A stretch of DNA of 64,000 nucleotides from Streptomyces luomodiensis (GTDB lineage Bacteria; Actinomycetota; Actinomycetes; Streptomycetales; Streptomycetaceae). Location of the stretch: assembly GCF_031679605.1 (NCBI RefSeq), contig NZ_CP117522.1, positions 2,542,001-2,606,000 of the forward strand, read 5' to 3'. Of this stretch, positions 32,619 through 42,102 are shown one piece after another. Position 1 is the first letter of the stretch. The number at the start of each line of letters is the position of its first letter. Both the position numbers and the translations under genes were made by a program. The notes under the pieces are model-generated. The model had not been told where the DNA came from and did not search any database. It was given only the letters and a program-made list of their open reading frames with translations.

Positions 32619-33230
32619 GGGCTCCGCCCCCCGGCCCCCGCCGGGGCTCCGCCCCGGACCCCGCTAGCGACGGCCGACGAGACGGGAGGGGCGGGGAACC
32701 GCACCCGCGCCACCGGGCGAAGCCGAGGCCAGGCACGCGTCCGAGACCACCGGGGGGGTCGCCGACGAGGCGGGAGGCGGCGGGGGCCGCGCCCATCCCA
32801 CCGGACGAAGCCGAAACCGGGCACGCGTCCGGGACGAAGACGAGAACGGACGGGGCCGCACCCACCCCACCGGACGAACCCGGCACCGGGCAGGCACTCA
32901 GGGCCGCCGAGGCGCGCACGCCGACGAGACGGGAGGGGGCGGGGAACCGCACCCGCGCCACCGGGCGAACCCCGAGCCGGGCGGGCACTCAGGGCCGCCG
33001 AGGCGCGGTCGCCGACGAGACGGGAGGGGGCGGGGGGCCACCGGCGAACCCGAGGCCGGGCACGCGTCCGAGACCACCGGGCACGCGTCCGGGACTACCG
33101 AGGCACGCACGCCAACGAAGACGAGAACGGACGGGGCCGCACCCACCCCACCGGACGAACCCGCCACCGGGCAGGCGCCCGGGGCCACCGGCGGGGAGTC
33201 GCCGACGAGGCGGGAGGGGGCGGGGTCGGA
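32619..33230. repeat. Shuffled direct-repeat tract
   Basis: Several 25-50 bp blocks recur in changing order. One (GACGGGAGGGGSCGGGGAACC and about 25 bp after it) occurs at ~32682 and ~32930. Another (GACGAGAACGGACGGGGCCG and about 25 bp after it) at ~32838 and ~33120. A third (GGCACGCGTCCGAGACCACC) at ~32733 and ~33058. It opens with GGGGCTCCGCCCC hairpins, a common Streptomyces dispersed motif. No frame in 32491-33230 is convincing as a gene. Confidence 0.8.
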
Positions 33231-33336
33231 GGGGCGGGGTCCTGGACGCTTACGTGTATTTGTGGCGCCAATCTCCGGCCCACCCCACGCTCAACTGTCG
33301 TCGGCGCCGTAAATATACGGTCCAGGACCCCGCCCC
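33231..33336. repeat. 106-bp inverted-repeat element
   Basis: The ends GGGGCGGGGTCCTGGAC and GTCCAGGACCCCGCCCC are a perfect 17-bp inverted repeat. Inside, a second pair (GTGTATTTGTGGCGCC / GGCGCCGTAAATATAC) is an imperfect extension. The core is notably AT-rich for this genome. It could be a MITE-like element, a strong bidirectional terminator or a structured RNA. Confidence 0.8.
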
Positions 33337-33418
33337 GGAGGCCCCGCACCCGCACCCACCCACACAACCCACCGCGCCCCCCACGGCAACCCCGCCCCAG
33401 CGGCACCGCCCCGCAGAG

Positions 33419-33973
33419 CTACCGCGCCCGCTCCGCCCCGTGCCGCGCCACCCGCACCCGCACCTCCGCCGGCAGCCGCTCCAGCCCCGCCGAGCCCCGC
33501 GCACGCTCCAGGACCTCCGCCCGCAGCCCGTCCAGCGTCAGCTTCGGCTCCACGCCCGGCTCCAGCACCAGCCCCATCCGGGCCTCCGGTGTGGTCCGCC
33601 GGCCGCGCAGCAGCACATGGGCCCGCTCCACGCCGTCCAGCGACTCCGCGTCCGCCAGCAGCGCCGCCTCCAGCGCCCGCCCCCGCAGCAGCGCGCCCTC
33701 GCCGTCGCCCGTCTCCACCAGCACCTCATGCAGCCGGCGTCGCCGCAGCTGTGCCAGGAACCAGCACAGCGCGAGCACGAACAGCACCGCCAGCGCCGCG
33801 ATGACGGCCGGCCACCACCACCCGGCGTCCCGCCAGCGCGTCCGGTCCGCCCGGCTGAGCAGCACATCGTCCCGTCCGTCGAACGGCGGCCACCCGGCCA
33901 GGACCACCGCTCCCACCCCGGCCAGCACCAGACCCAGGACGCCCAGCAGCACCCGGTTGACGACGCTCAGCAT
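33419..33973 (-). CDS. amaP: AmaP-type alkaline shock membrane anchor
   Basis: The 184-residue protein has two N-terminal helices (residues ~6-28, VNRVLLGVLGLVLAGVGAVV, and ~50-72, WWWPAVIAALAVLFVLALCW). An RRRR patch follows, then a soluble domain typical of AmaP. The family anchors Asp23 at the membrane in Gram-positive bacteria. It is last in the minus-strand cluster, seven bases after the DUF6286 gene. Role in envelope-stress homeostasis is by family and context. Confidence 0.8.
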   Translation of the reverse strand: MLSVVNRVLLGVLGLVLAGVGAVVLAGWPPFDGRDDVLLSRADRTRWRDAGWWWPAVIAALAVLFVLALCWFLAQLRRRRLHEVLVETGDGEGALLRGRALEAALLADAESLDGVERAHVLLRGRRTTPEARMGLVLEPGVEPKLTLDGLRAEVLERARGSAGLERLPAEVRVRVARHGAERAR

Positions 33974-33980
33974 GGCCCGC

Positions 33981-34712
33981 TCACCTCGTCTTCGACTTCG
34001 CGAACCGCCGGACATGGACGGACAGGGCGGGCCGCCGGGCCAGGCCCAGCTGCCGGATGCCCTCGTGGAGGGCGGCATCCAGATCCGCCCGCACCTCGTC
34101 GAGATCGCGGAAGTGGGCCAGCGCGCGGGCCCTGATCCGCCGACGGCCGACGTCGACGCGGGCCGACCGCACACCGGGCACCTCCATCGCCCGGTCCCGC
34201 AGCACCAGCCCCGCCGAGGCCCGGTCGATCCCCGCCCGAACGCCACCCGCGCCCCCGGCCCCGGCCGCACCCCCACCAGACGCCTCCGCACCCGCACCCG
34301 CACCCGCACCCGCACCCGCACCCGCACCCGGCGAACGCATAGGGAGCACCCCGCGCATCCCCGGCGTCATCGCGAGGACCACCATCCACACCCCCAGCGC
34401 GGCCAGCAGCGCCGCCCCGCCCATGACCCACACGTCGTCCAGCGGCCGCGAGGCGAGTTGCGCGGCGAGCCAATCCCGCCAGCGCATCGCGGACCAGCCC
34501 GAGCGCACGGCCGCCACGTCGTACAGCAACAGCCCGGCGACGGCGGCTGTGACCAGGGCGACGATCCCTGCCGGTACCCGCCGCACGGACCAGAAGCGCC
34601 TTACCCGAACGGGCGGATCCCCTTGCCCCGCGCCGGAGCCCGCCCCCGTCCGCTCCCCCGCGCCGTACGCCGACGCCGACGTGGACTGACGCATCTTCTG
34701 GTCCGCGTTCAT
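33981..34712 (-). CDS. DUF6286 membrane protein of the Asp23 cluster
   Basis: The 243-residue protein has two hydrophobic helices (around residues 45-65, RVPAGIVALVTAAVAGLLLY, and 95-115, VWVMGGAALLAALGVWMVVL). A C-terminal Asp23/AmaP-like domain follows (GLVLRDRAMEVPGVRSARVD, RRIRARALAHF). The linker contains seven GCACCC units coding for repeated Ala-Gly. The ATG of MNADQK is preferred because GGAGGGACAGG lies upstream. It overlaps the Asp23 gene by four bases. Confidence 0.8.
   Translation of the reverse strand: MNADQKMRQSTSASAYGAGERTGAGSGAGQGDPPVRVRRFWSVRRVPAGIVALVTAAVAGLLLYDVAAVRSGWSAMRWRDWLAAQLASRPLDDVWVMGGAALLAALGVWMVVLAMTPGMRGVLPMRSPGAGAGAGAGAGAGAEASGGGAAGAGGAGGVRAGIDRASAGLVLRDRAMEVPGVRSARVDVGRRRIRARALAHFRDLDEVRADLDAALHEGIRQLGLARRPALSVHVRRFAKSKTR
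34288..34329. repeat. Seven-unit GCACCC microsatellite in the DUF6286 gene
   Basis: Seven perfect hexamers encode an (Ala-Gly) run in the linker. Six-base units change length without frameshift. Confidence 0.9.
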
Positions 34713-35170
34713 CGCACCCTGTCCCTCCCCCGCCGCACCTTCTGCTCCGGGCGCTCCCACCGCGGCACATGCAGCCGTTCGACCGTCACGACGACCTCGG
34801 GCACCTCCATGCCCGTCAACTCGCCTACCCGTTCGATCACCCGGCGACGCACCGCACCGCAGTGCGCCCCGATGTCCGAGGGATAGCCGAGCTCGACAGC
34901 GACCCGGATCCGCGCGACACCCCCGCGCACCACCGCGACCGCGTTCGGCCGAGCGACGGCGGCGTCGGTAAGACCGTCAGCGAGACCGTCAGCAAGACCG
35001 ACATCCGCAGCGCCGGCGGCACCGGCGCCACCCACGGCACCCACGGCACCCACGGCACCCACGGCACCCACGGCACCCACACGCAACGCCTCCCGCGCCG
35101 CCCGCGCAGCGATCTTCGCAACGACCCGATCCGCGATCCGCGTCGCACCCCGCTCACCCGGCTCGACCAC
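34709..35170 (-). CDS. Asp23/Gls24 family envelope stress protein
   Basis: The 153-residue Asp23-type protein begins GATRIADRVVAKIAARAARE. It has the conserved core VRIRVAVELGYPSDIGAHCG and VRRRVIERVGELTGMEVPEV, followed by VVTVERLHVPR. The middle carries a GAVGAVGAVGAVGAV insert made by a 9-bp tandem repeat. AAGGA lies six bases before the GTG start. Asp23 proteins coat the inner membrane and respond to alkaline or cell-envelope stress. The cluster contains a second Asp23 gene upstream. Confidence 0.9.
   Translation of the reverse strand: MVEPGERGATRIADRVVAKIAARAAREALRVGAVGAVGAVGAVGAVGGAGAAGAADVGLADGLADGLTDAAVARPNAVAVVRGGVARIRVAVELGYPSDIGAHCGAVRRRVIERVGELTGMEVPEVVVTVERLHVPRWERPEQKVRRGRDRVR
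35030..35080. repeat. 9-bp tandem repeat (ACCCACGGC) in the asp23-like gene
   Basis: Five full units plus part of a sixth encode the GAV run. It is in frame, so copy-number changes only lengthen or shorten the protein. Confidence 0.92.
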
Positions 35171-35230
35171 AACGCGTCCTTACGGTCGTCACGGCCACCA
35201 CTGCCGTCATGATCCCTGTCGTCATGGTGT

Positions 35231-35422
35231 TCACCGCCGCCGTTCGTCACGGCCACGGGAACGGAAGAAGTCGCCCGGTTCCAGATCACCGTCCAGGAAC
35301 CGGCCGACGATGAACCCGACGGCGCCCAGCGCCGCCACCAGCAGAAAGGCCCCGAAACCACCGAAGTAACCGGCGAAAGCCAGCGCCATCCCCGCGATCA
35401 TCCCGACCACGGCCATGCTCAT
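35231..35422 (-). CDS. Small two-helix membrane protein (DUF2273-like)
   Basis: The 63-residue protein starts MSMAVVGMIAGMALAF and has two glycine-rich helices, then GRFLDGDLEPGDFFRSR. This matches DUF2273-type proteins that accompany Asp23/AmaP. GGGGAG lies upstream of the ATG. It is probably a membrane component of the Asp23 assembly; function unproven. Confidence 0.8.
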   Translation of the reverse strand: MSMAVVGMIAGMALAFAGYFGGFGAFLLVAALGAVGFIVGRFLDGDLEPGDFFRSRGRDERRR

Positions 35423-35463
35423 CGTGTGCTCCCCTGCTGGAGCCAACCGGAACCGCCTCCGGA

Positions 35464-35994
35464 CTACTGGAGCCGCGGCTCCGGCGCTTCCTCTTCTTCG
35501 TCCGGCAACTTCACATCGCTGACCGCGATATTGACCTCGACCACCTCGAGGCCGGTCATCCGCTCGACCGCCGCGATCACGTTCTCCCGCACAGCCCGTG
35601 CGACATCGATAATGGAGACCCCGTAGTCCACCACGATCTCCAGGTCGAGGGCCGTCTGTACCTCCCCCACCTCCGCCTTCACCCCTCGGGTGACCGACCG
35701 GCCGCCGGGCACCCGGTCCCGTACGACCCCGAAGGTGCGCGCGAGGCCGCCGCCCATCGCATGGACGCCGACCACATCCCGGGCCGCCATACCAGCGATC
35801 TTCTCGACGACGCCATCGGCGATGGTGGTACGCCCCCGCGAGGCGGGGTCACCACCGCTCCGCCGGGTCCGGTCGGGGGTCCCGGGGGCGGTGCCGCCTC
35901 CGGCGCCACTCCCGGCGCCCAGCGTCTTGGGTGTACCGGCGGCGGGCTCCGTGGCGGGGTTCTCGGGTCGGTTCCGTGGTGCGGTCTCGGACAT
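35464..35994 (-). CDS. Asp23/Gls24 family envelope stress protein, first of the cluster
   Basis: The 176-residue protein has a disordered Pro/Gly/Thr-rich N-terminus of ~50 residues. The Asp23 domain follows: TTIADGVVEKIAGMAARDVV, GVHAMGGG, VDYGVSIIDVARAVRENVIA and VERMTGLEVVEVNIAVSDVK. GGAAGGA lies upstream of the start. It is the promoter-proximal gene of the minus-strand cluster (Asp23, DUF2273-like, Asp23, DUF6286, AmaP). The acidic tail DEEEEAPEP is unusual but plausible for surface coating of membranes. Confidence 0.92.
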   Translation of the reverse strand: MSETAPRNRPENPATEPAAGTPKTLGAGSGAGGGTAPGTPDRTRRSGGDPASRGRTTIADGVVEKIAGMAARDVVGVHAMGGGLARTFGVVRDRVPGGRSVTRGVKAEVGEVQTALDLEIVVDYGVSIIDVARAVRENVIAAVERMTGLEVVEVNIAVSDVKLPDEEEEAPEPRLQ

Positions 35995-36190
35995 CACCGA
36001 TCGTTCCTTCCGAGGCGAAGAGCGGCCGAAGCGGTCAAAGTAACCAAAGCGACCGAAGTGCGGTGTTTTCCGCTCGCTCTACTTGCCAGCCTAAAGGCGC
36101 TTTCCCCGAACCGCTCCGGAGATGCGGCACTCGCGCGATCGATACGGCAGGCTGAGAGCAGGAGCACGTACGGCGCCAAGAGGTGACACG

Positions 36191-36979
36191 GTGGTCACGG
36201 ACCGGCTCGCGCAGACCGTAAGGGAGCAGTTGCGGCTCGGCCGGCTGCTGCCCCTGGGTGGGCCGGAGGACGGCTCCTGGATCACCGAGCACGCGGCGAG
36301 CGAGGTGCTCGGGCGGGCCGCGCACGAGGTTACGGACGCACGTCTGGAAGCGCTCCGGATCGGCCCCGCCGACCCCGACACCGCCTCCACACCGGCCGTT
36401 CCGCCCCCGCCGAGCGCGCTGCCGCCGGGCCCCCTGCGTATCGCCACGGAGTGCGGGGCGACGCTGGAGGAAGCGCTTCCGGTGACGGCGGACCGGCTGC
36501 GCGAGGTGCTGCTCGACGAGGCGGCGGACCGGCTGGGCCTCCTGGTGGAGGCAGTGGACGTACGGGTGACGAAGGTGCTGGAGGAACCCCAGCCCCCACG
36601 ACACCACCCGAAGGCACCGGAGGAACCCCAGCCCCCACGACACCACCCGAAGGCGCCGGAGGAACCCCAGCCCCCACCGCACCACCCACCACAACCGCAA
36701 CCCACACCACGGCCGACCACCGAGCATCCCGAGCCCCCCGACCCCGCCACCCGCGCCGCCGCCTCCGTGCCCGGCGTCGCCCGCCTCACGCCCGTGCTGG
36801 GCTCGTCCCGCGCCGTACGGATCGAGGGCGCGCACATCCGGGTCGAGCTGGCCGTGGCGGCGGGCCACCGCGCCCTGGACGTGGCGAGGGCGGTGCGGAC
36901 GGCGGTGGCCGAGGCGGTCCCGCCCCCGGAAGACCAGCCGACCACGGTGGCCGTCCTGGTCACCGCCGTGGACCCCTGA
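36191..36979 (+). CDS. Asp23-associated hypothetical protein with Pro/His repeats
   Basis: The 262-residue protein has an N-terminal segment VTDRLAQTVREQLRLGRLLP and an ITEHAASEVLGRAA helix. Three 13-residue repeats (EEPQPPRHHPKAP) follow. The C-terminal domain (ARLTPVLGSSRAVRIEGAHI, VRTAVAEAV) resembles a short Asp23 fold. Streptomyces homologues are often annotated 'P10 family', a weak label. The GTG with an upstream AGGTG is preferred over an ATG 69 bases earlier. It is divergent from the Asp23 cluster and probably acts with it. Confidence 0.75.
   Translation: MVTDRLAQTVREQLRLGRLLPLGGPEDGSWITEHAASEVLGRAAHEVTDARLEALRIGPADPDTASTPAVPPPPSALPPGPLRIATECGATLEEALPVTADRLREVLLDEAADRLGLLVEAVDVRVTKVLEEPQPPRHHPKAPEEPQPPRHHPKAPEEPQPPPHHPPQPQPTPRPTTEHPEPPDPATRAAASVPGVARLTPVLGSSRAVRIEGAHIRVELAVAAGHRALDVARAVRTAVAEAVPPPEDQPTTVAVLVTAVDP
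36581..36690. repeat. 39-bp tandem repeat (two full, one partial unit)
   Basis: It encodes EEPQPPRHHPKAP. The two full copies are almost identical, so the expansion is recent. Confidence 0.92.
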
Positions 36980-36991
36980 CCACCCGCACGA

Positions 36992-37486
36992 TCAACGCTC
37001 GGCGCGGTGCTTCCGCAGCTCCTCGACGGTGCGTTCCAACTCCGCCACCCGATCGGCCAGCTGCTCGCTCCGCGCCTCGAGCCGACGGTGCTTACGGTGC
37101 ATCTCCAGGAAGACGTTGACCTTCGTCCGCAGCAGCCAGGGATCGAAGGGTTTGGTGAGGAAGTCGGCGGCGCCGATCGCATAGCCCCGGTAGGCGTAGT
37201 CGGAGTCGGCGTCGGTCCCGGTCAGCAGGATGATCGGCACGTCCTTGGTCTGGTCGAGCCGCTTGATGTTGGCGGCGGTCTCGAAGCCGTCCATGCCCGG
37301 CATCAGCACATCGAGCAGAACGACGGCGAAGTCCTGCCGCAGCATCGCCTTCAGTGCCTCCTCGCCGGAGCGGGCGCGGACGAGCTGCTGATCGAGCGGA
37401 CCGAGGACGGCCTCCAGCGCGATCAGGTTCTCCTCCATGTCGTCGACGATGAGGATTCCGGCCTTTTCCGACACGGTCGCAGTCAC
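36992..37486 (-). CDS. Single-domain response regulator with coiled-coil tail
   Basis: The 164-residue receiver domain has acidic DD (ILIVDDMEEN), the phosphoacceptor Asp in VVLLDVLMPGMDG (~residue 58), Thr in LLTGTD, and Lys in LTKPFD. A C-terminal ~40-residue heptad-like helix follows (RRLEARSEQLADRVAELERT). No output domain is present. The GTG start overlaps the stop of the hybrid kinase gene by four bases, so it is probably a dedicated phosphate acceptor of that kinase. Confidence 0.93.
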   Translation of the reverse strand: MTATVSEKAGILIVDDMEENLIALEAVLGPLDQQLVRARSGEEALKAMLRQDFAVVLLDVLMPGMDGFETAANIKRLDQTKDVPIILLTGTDADSDYAYRGYAIGAADFLTKPFDPWLLRTKVNVFLEMHRKHRRLEARSEQLADRVAELERTVEELRKHRAER

Positions 37487-40400
37487 CTCTCCCCCTGCCT
37501 CGGCCTCGGCGGAGCGGCCTCGGCGGACACGCTCCCGCCCTGGCCCACACCCTCGTCCTCGCCTCCGCCCTCACCCGCACGCCCAGCGTCGTCACCACCG
37601 TCGCCCCCGACACCATCCCCGCCGTCATCCCCGGACGTGGCACCCTCACTCCCCGCCCCGCCCGTCGAATCGAGCAGTTCGACGATCGCCGACATCAGCC
37701 GGTCGACATCCACGGGTTTGGGGACATAGCCGTTGGCGCCGCTGTCGATGGCCTTCTCGCGGTCGCCGGGCATGACCTTCGCGGTCAGGGCGATGATCGG
37801 CACATCGGCGAGACGGGGTGTGTTCCGGATGACCCGGATCGTCTCGTACCCGTCCATCTCGGGCATCATCACGTCCATCAGAACCAGCGAGACGTCGGGG
37901 TTGCGGTGCAGCACCTCCAGCCCCTCGCGCCCGTTCTCCGCGTACTTCACCGTCATACCGACCCGGCCCAGCACATGGGTGAGCGCGAAAACGTTCCGGA
38001 TGTCGTCGTCGACGATCAGGATGCGGCGGCCGTTAAGCACCCGGCCGGAATGCCCGTGCTGCCACTCCTTGAGCTGCGTGGTCTCCGGCCCGCCGTCGCC
38101 GCGCCCCTCGGACTCACCCCCGAACCCGCCCTGGGTCCCGGACCCGCCCTCCGTCTCGCCGCCCGGGGCCGGGCCGCCGACCCGGGTGTCCGTCTCCCCG
38201 AAGATCCCGCTCGGGGCGTGGTCGGCGGTGTCCGCCAGCGGCTCGTCCGGTTGCGGGCGGACCACCGCCGGGACGGTGGAACCGGTGGCCTTGGGGTCCG
38301 AGGGGTCGGGCACCGGGGCGACACCCCGGTAGTGGGCCGGAACGTAGAGGGTGAAGCGGGAGCCGACGCCCAGCTCGCTCGCGGCCACGATCCGGCCGCC
38401 GAGCATCCCGGCGATCTCCCGGCTGATGGACAGGCCGAGGCCGGTGCCGCCGTACTTGCGGCTGGTGGTGCCGTCGGACTGCTGGAACGCCTCGAAGATC
38501 ACCGGCAGCTTCTCCGGAGGGATGCCGATACCGGTATCGGTGACGGAGAAGGCGATGACGGCGTCCGCGCCGCGCAGCGTCTCCTCCTCGAACCGCGCCG
38601 CCGGGACGCGCTCGACACGCAGCGTCACCCCGCCCGAGGAGGTGAACTTCAGGGCGTTGGAGAGCAGGTTGCGCAGGATCTGCTGGAGCCGCTGCTCGTC
38701 GGAGAACATGTCACGCGGTACGTCCTCGCCGACGGCGATCTCGAACGACAGGCCCCGGTCGGCGGCGAGCGGCCGGAAGGTGGCGTTCACATAGTCCAGG
38801 ATCTTGACCAGCGGCAGCTTCTTCGGGCGGACGTCCATCCGGCCCGCCTCGATCTTCGACAGATCCAGGATGTCGTTGATCAGCTGGAGCAGATCGGAAC
38901 CGGAGCGGTGGATGGTCGCGGCGAACTGCACCTCCTGGCCGGACAGCCGCCCCTCGGGGTTGTCCGCGAGCAGCCGGGCCAGGATGAGCAGCGAGTTCAG
39001 CGGGGTGCGCAGCTCATGCGACATATTGGCCAGGAACTCGGACTTGTACTGGGAGGCGGTGGCCAGCAGCGCGGCCTTCTCCTCCAGCTCCGCGTTGGAG
39101 CGCTGTAGCTCGTCCGAGCGCTGGCGCAGCTCGGTGGTGAGCCGCTGGGATTCGGAGAGCAGCGACTCGGTGCGGGCGTTGGCGATGATGGTGTTGATCG
39201 AGACGCCGATGGTGTTGACGAACTGGTCGATGAAGGCCAGGTGGACCTCGCTGAACCGGCTGAACGAGGCCAGTTCGATCACTCCGAGCACCTGGTCCTC
39301 GTAGAGGATCGGCAGGATGACCACGCTGGCCGGGAGCGCGGAGCCCAGTCCGGAGCTGATGGTGATGTAGTCGGGCGGAACGTCGTTGATGAGGATCCGC
39401 TTCTTCTCCAGCGCCGCTTGGGCGACCAGCCCGCGTCCGGGGGGACCGGTCCCCGGCGCCGGGCCACCGCCCCGGGTCGCGGACTGATCGGCCCCGGCCG
39501 CGGAATGATCGGTCCCGTATCCGGCGATGAGCTCCAGCCCCTGTCCACCACCGGCCACGCCACCGTCCCCAGTACCGGCATCGGCACCGACCCCGGCACC
39601 GGCATCCGCACCGACATCCATACCCACCTCCGCACAGACGTCCGCACCGGCCTCCGTATCGCCAGCCCTGAGGAAGAACGCCCCGAACTGCGCGTTGACC
39701 AGCGGGGTCAGCTCACTCAGGATCAGATCGGCGACCTCGACCAGATCGCGGTGGCCCTGCATCAGCGAGGCGATACGGGCCAGGTTGGACTCCAGCCAGT
39801 CCTTCGCGCGGGTGGTTTCGCGGAGGTTGGCGACCATCAGGTTGACGTTGTTCTTCAGCTCGGCCACCTCGCCCTGCGCCTCGACCGAGATGGACCCGGA
39901 CATATCGCCCTGGGCGACGGCGGACGCGACCTCGGCGATCGCGCGCACCTGGGTGGTCAGGTTGAGGGCGAGCTCGTTGACGCCGGTGGTCAGCCGCTTC
40001 CAGGTGCCGTAGACGCCCTCGACCCGGGCCTGGCCGCCGAGGCGGCCTTCGCTGCCGACCTCGCGGGCCACCCGGGTCACCTCGGAGGAGAACGAGGAGA
40101 GCGTGTCGACCATGGTGTTGATGGTGGTCTTCAGCTCCAGGATCTCGCCGCGCGCGTCCACGTCGATCTTCTTGCTCAGATCGCCCTCCGCCACGGCGGT
40201 GGCGACCTGGGCGATGTTGCGGACCTGCGAGGTCAGATTGAAGGCCATGAAGTTGACGTTGTCCGTGAGGTCCTTCCAGACGCCCGAGGCGCCCGGCACC
40301 CCGGCCCGGCCGCCCAGCTGGCCCTCGGTGCCCACCTCACGGGCCACCCGCGTCACCTCGTCGGCGAACGCCCGCAGCTGCTGGACCATGGAGTTCACGG

Positions 40401-42009
40401 TCTCCTTGAGCTCCAGGATCTCGCCCCGGGCATTGACCGTGATCTTCTTCGACAGATCGCCGTCGGCGACCGCCGTGGTCACCTGGGCGATGTTGCGGAC
40501 CTGCGAGGTCAGATTCAGGGCCATGGAGTTGACGTTCTCCGTCAGGTCCTTCCAGACCCCGGAGACGCCACGGACCTGGGCCTGACCGCCGAGGTTGCCC
40601 TCGGTGCCCACCTCACGGGCCACCCGCGTCACCTCGTCGGCGAAGGACGACAGCCGGTCCACCATGGTGTTGATCGTCGACTTCAGCTCCAGGATCTCGC
40701 CCTTCGCCTCCACCGTGATCGTCTTGCTCAGATCGCCCTCCGCCACGGCGGTGGCGACCTGGGCGATGTTGCGGACCTGCGAGGTCAGGTTGTCCGCCAT
40801 GAAGTTGACGTTCTCCGTAAGGTCCCGCCAGACCCCGGAGACGCCACGGACCTGGGCCCGGCCGCCGAGCCGGCCCTCGGTGCCCACCTCACGCGCCACC
40901 CGCGTCACCTCGTCGGCGAAGGCGGAGAGCTGGTCGACCATGGTGTTGATCCTCGACTTGAGCTGCAGGATCTCGCCCTTCGCGTCCACGGTGATCTTCT
41001 GCGAGAGATCCCCGTCGGCGACCGCCGTGGTCACCTGGGCGATGTTGCGGACCTGCGAGGTCAGGTTGGACGCCATGAAGTTGACGCTGTCCGTAAGGTC
41101 CTTCCAGACCCCGGAGACGCCACGGACCTGGGCCCGGCCGCCCAGTTCGCCCTCGGTGCCCACCTCACGCGCCACCCGCGTCACCTCGTCGGCGAACGCC
41201 CGCAACTGGTCGACCATGGTGTTCACGGTCAGCTTCAGCTCCAGCAGCTCACCGGTGGCCTCGACGGTCACCTGGCGGGTGAGGTCACCGCGGGCGACCG
41301 CCGTGGTCACCTCGGCGATGTCGCGGACCTGTGCGGTCAGCCGGGAGGCCATGGTGTTGACGGCCTCCGTCACCATGCGCCAGTCGCCGGAGAGCCCCCG
41401 CACCTTGGCCCGGCCGCCCAGCCGCCCCTCGATGCCGACCTCGCGGGCGATACGGGTCAGCTCCCCGGTGAACAGCGACAGCTGGTCCACCGTGCGGTTC
41501 ACCCCGCGCCCCAGCCGCCGCAGATCGCCACGGAGCTGACGGTTGCCGTCGTGCAGGTCCACCCGCTGGGTCAGATCCCCCGACGCGATGGCGTCCAGCA
41601 CCCGGGTGGCGTTGCACACCGGCCCGACCAGGGCGTCCACCAGCTGATTGGCCGCGTCCACACTGGTCGTCCAGGCCCCCTGGCCGGGGCTCGCGGTGAT
41701 CCGCTCGTCCAGCCTGCCCTGGCGCACCACCTCACGGCGCACCCGCTGAAGCTCCCCGGCCAGATGCGCGTTGCGCCCCACGAGCTGGTTGAAGACCCCG
41801 GCCATCTCGCCGACGAGGCCCTCGGCCGAGCTGTCCGCACGGACGGTGAAGTCGCCGTCGCACAAGGCGTTCATCGCCGCGAGCAGGGGACGCAACTCGG
41901 CCGCCGACGCGGACTCCTCACCGCGCGCCAGGCCGGACGGCCGGACGGATTCCCGATGTTCCACGGTCCGCGCTGAAGACGTGTCGGTGGGGATCGGGTC
42001 GAGTGCCAT
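37483..42009 (-). CDS. Soluble hybrid histidine kinase with eight HAMP repeats
   Basis: The 1,508-residue protein has no membrane helices. Residues ~45-770 hold eight HAMP units at a 92-residue period (GDF/GDL motifs near 54, 146, 238, 330, 422, 514, 606, 698), resembling group III (Nik1-like) kinases. A GAF domain (~755-950) contains an Asp/Gly/Ala-rich insert. HisKA follows, with SHELRTPLN (His ~998). HATPase has the N box (LLSNALKF), [10 protein letters not shown] and [12 protein letters not shown]-terminal receiver has Asp ~1379 in [12 protein letters not shown]. In fungi such kinases sense osmotic stress. It is coupled to a response regulator and divergent from a SpoIIE-type phosphatase. 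Confidence 0.95.
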   Translation of the reverse strand: MALDPIPTDTSSARTVEHRESVRPSGLARGEESASAAELRPLLAAMNALCDGDFTVRADSSAEGLVGEMAGVFNQLVGRNAHLAGELQRVRREVVRQGRLDERITASPGQGAWTTSVDAANQLVDALVGPVCNATRVLDAIASGDLTQRVDLHDGNRQLRGDLRRLGRGVNRTVDQLSLFTGELTRIAREVGIEGRLGGRAKVRGLSGDWRMVTEAVNTMASRLTAQVRDIAEVTTAVARGDLTRQVTVEATGELLELKLTVNTMVDQLRAFADEVTRVAREVGTEGELGGRAQVRGVSGVWKDLTDSVNFMASNLTSQVRNIAQVTTAVADGDLSQKITVDAKGEILQLKSRINTMVDQLSAFADEVTRVAREVGTEGRLGGRAQVRGVSGVWRDLTENVNFMADNLTSQVRNIAQVATAVAEGDLSKTITVEAKGEILELKSTINTMVDRLSSFADEVTRVAREVGTEGNLGGQAQVRGVSGVWKDLTENVNSMALNLTSQVRNIAQVTTAVADGDLSKKITVNARGEILELKETVNSMVQQLRAFADEVTRVAREVGTEGQLGGRAGVPGASGVWKDLTDNVNFMAFNLTSQVRNIAQVATAVAEGDLSKKIDVDARGEILELKTTINTMVDTLSSFSSEVTRVAREVGSEGRLGGQARVEGVYGTWKRLTTGVNELALNLTTQVRAIAEVASAVAQGDMSGSISVEAQGEVAELKNNVNLMVANLRETTRAKDWLESNLARIASLMQGHRDLVEVADLILSELTPLVNAQFGAFFLRAGDTEAGADVCAEVGMDVGADAGAGVGADAGTGDGGVAGGGQGLELIAGYGTDHSAAGADQSATRGGGPAPGTGPPGRGLVAQAALEKKRILINDVPPDYITISSGLGSALPASVVILPILYEDQVLGVIELASFSRFSEVHLAFIDQFVNTIGVSINTIIANARTESLLSESQRLTTELRQRSDELQRSNAELEEKAALLATASQYKSEFLANMSHELRTPLNSLLILARLLADNPEGRLSGQEVQFAATIHRSGSDLLQLINDILDLSKIEAGRMDVRPKKLPLVKILDYVNATFRPLAADRGLSFEIAVGEDVPRDMFSDEQRLQQILRNLLSNALKFTSSGGVTLRVERVPAARFEEETLRGADAVIAFSVTDTGIGIPPEKLPVIFEAFQQSDGTTSRKYGGTGLGLSISREIAGMLGGRIVAASELGVGSRFTLYVPAHYRGVAPVPDPSDPKATGSTVPAVVRPQPDEPLADTADHAPSGIFGETDTRVGGPAPGGETEGGSGTQGGFGGESEGRGDGGPETTQLKEWQHGHSGRVLNGRRILIVDDDIRNVFALTHVLGRVGMTVKYAENGREGLEVLHRNPDVSLVLMDVMMPEMDGYETIRVIRNTPRLADVPIIALTAKVMPGDREKAIDSGANGYVPKPVDVDRLMSAIVELLDSTGGAGSEGATSGDDGGDGVGGDGGDDAGRAGEGGGEDEGVGQGGSVSAEAAPPRPRQGER

Positions 42010-42102
42010 GGCGTCGCCCCTAAAAGATCATTAACATCCCCCTGTTTGTCATAATATGGCACCTAGATGGCCTAAACCGCTCGTATTGTCCTGGAGCCGC
42101 AC
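42010..42102. promoter_or_regulatory. Divergent promoter region of the kinase and phosphatase genes
   Basis: This 93-bp AT-richer gap separates two divergent starts. It has TTAACA and TAATAT hexamers on the plus strand and ATGACA on the minus strand. The phosphatase GTG has GGAG six bases upstream. Confidence 0.5.

Noticed and set aside
32510..33418. Long open frames across the repeat tract
   Set aside because: They are repeat-derived, Pro/Arg/Gly-rich, overlap on all frames and contain no family-like sequence; high GC removes stops by chance.
37906..41976. Plus-strand frames opposite the hybrid kinase
   Set aside because: These are antisense shadows of the HAMP repeats; their apparent repeats mirror the kinase's 276-bp period.
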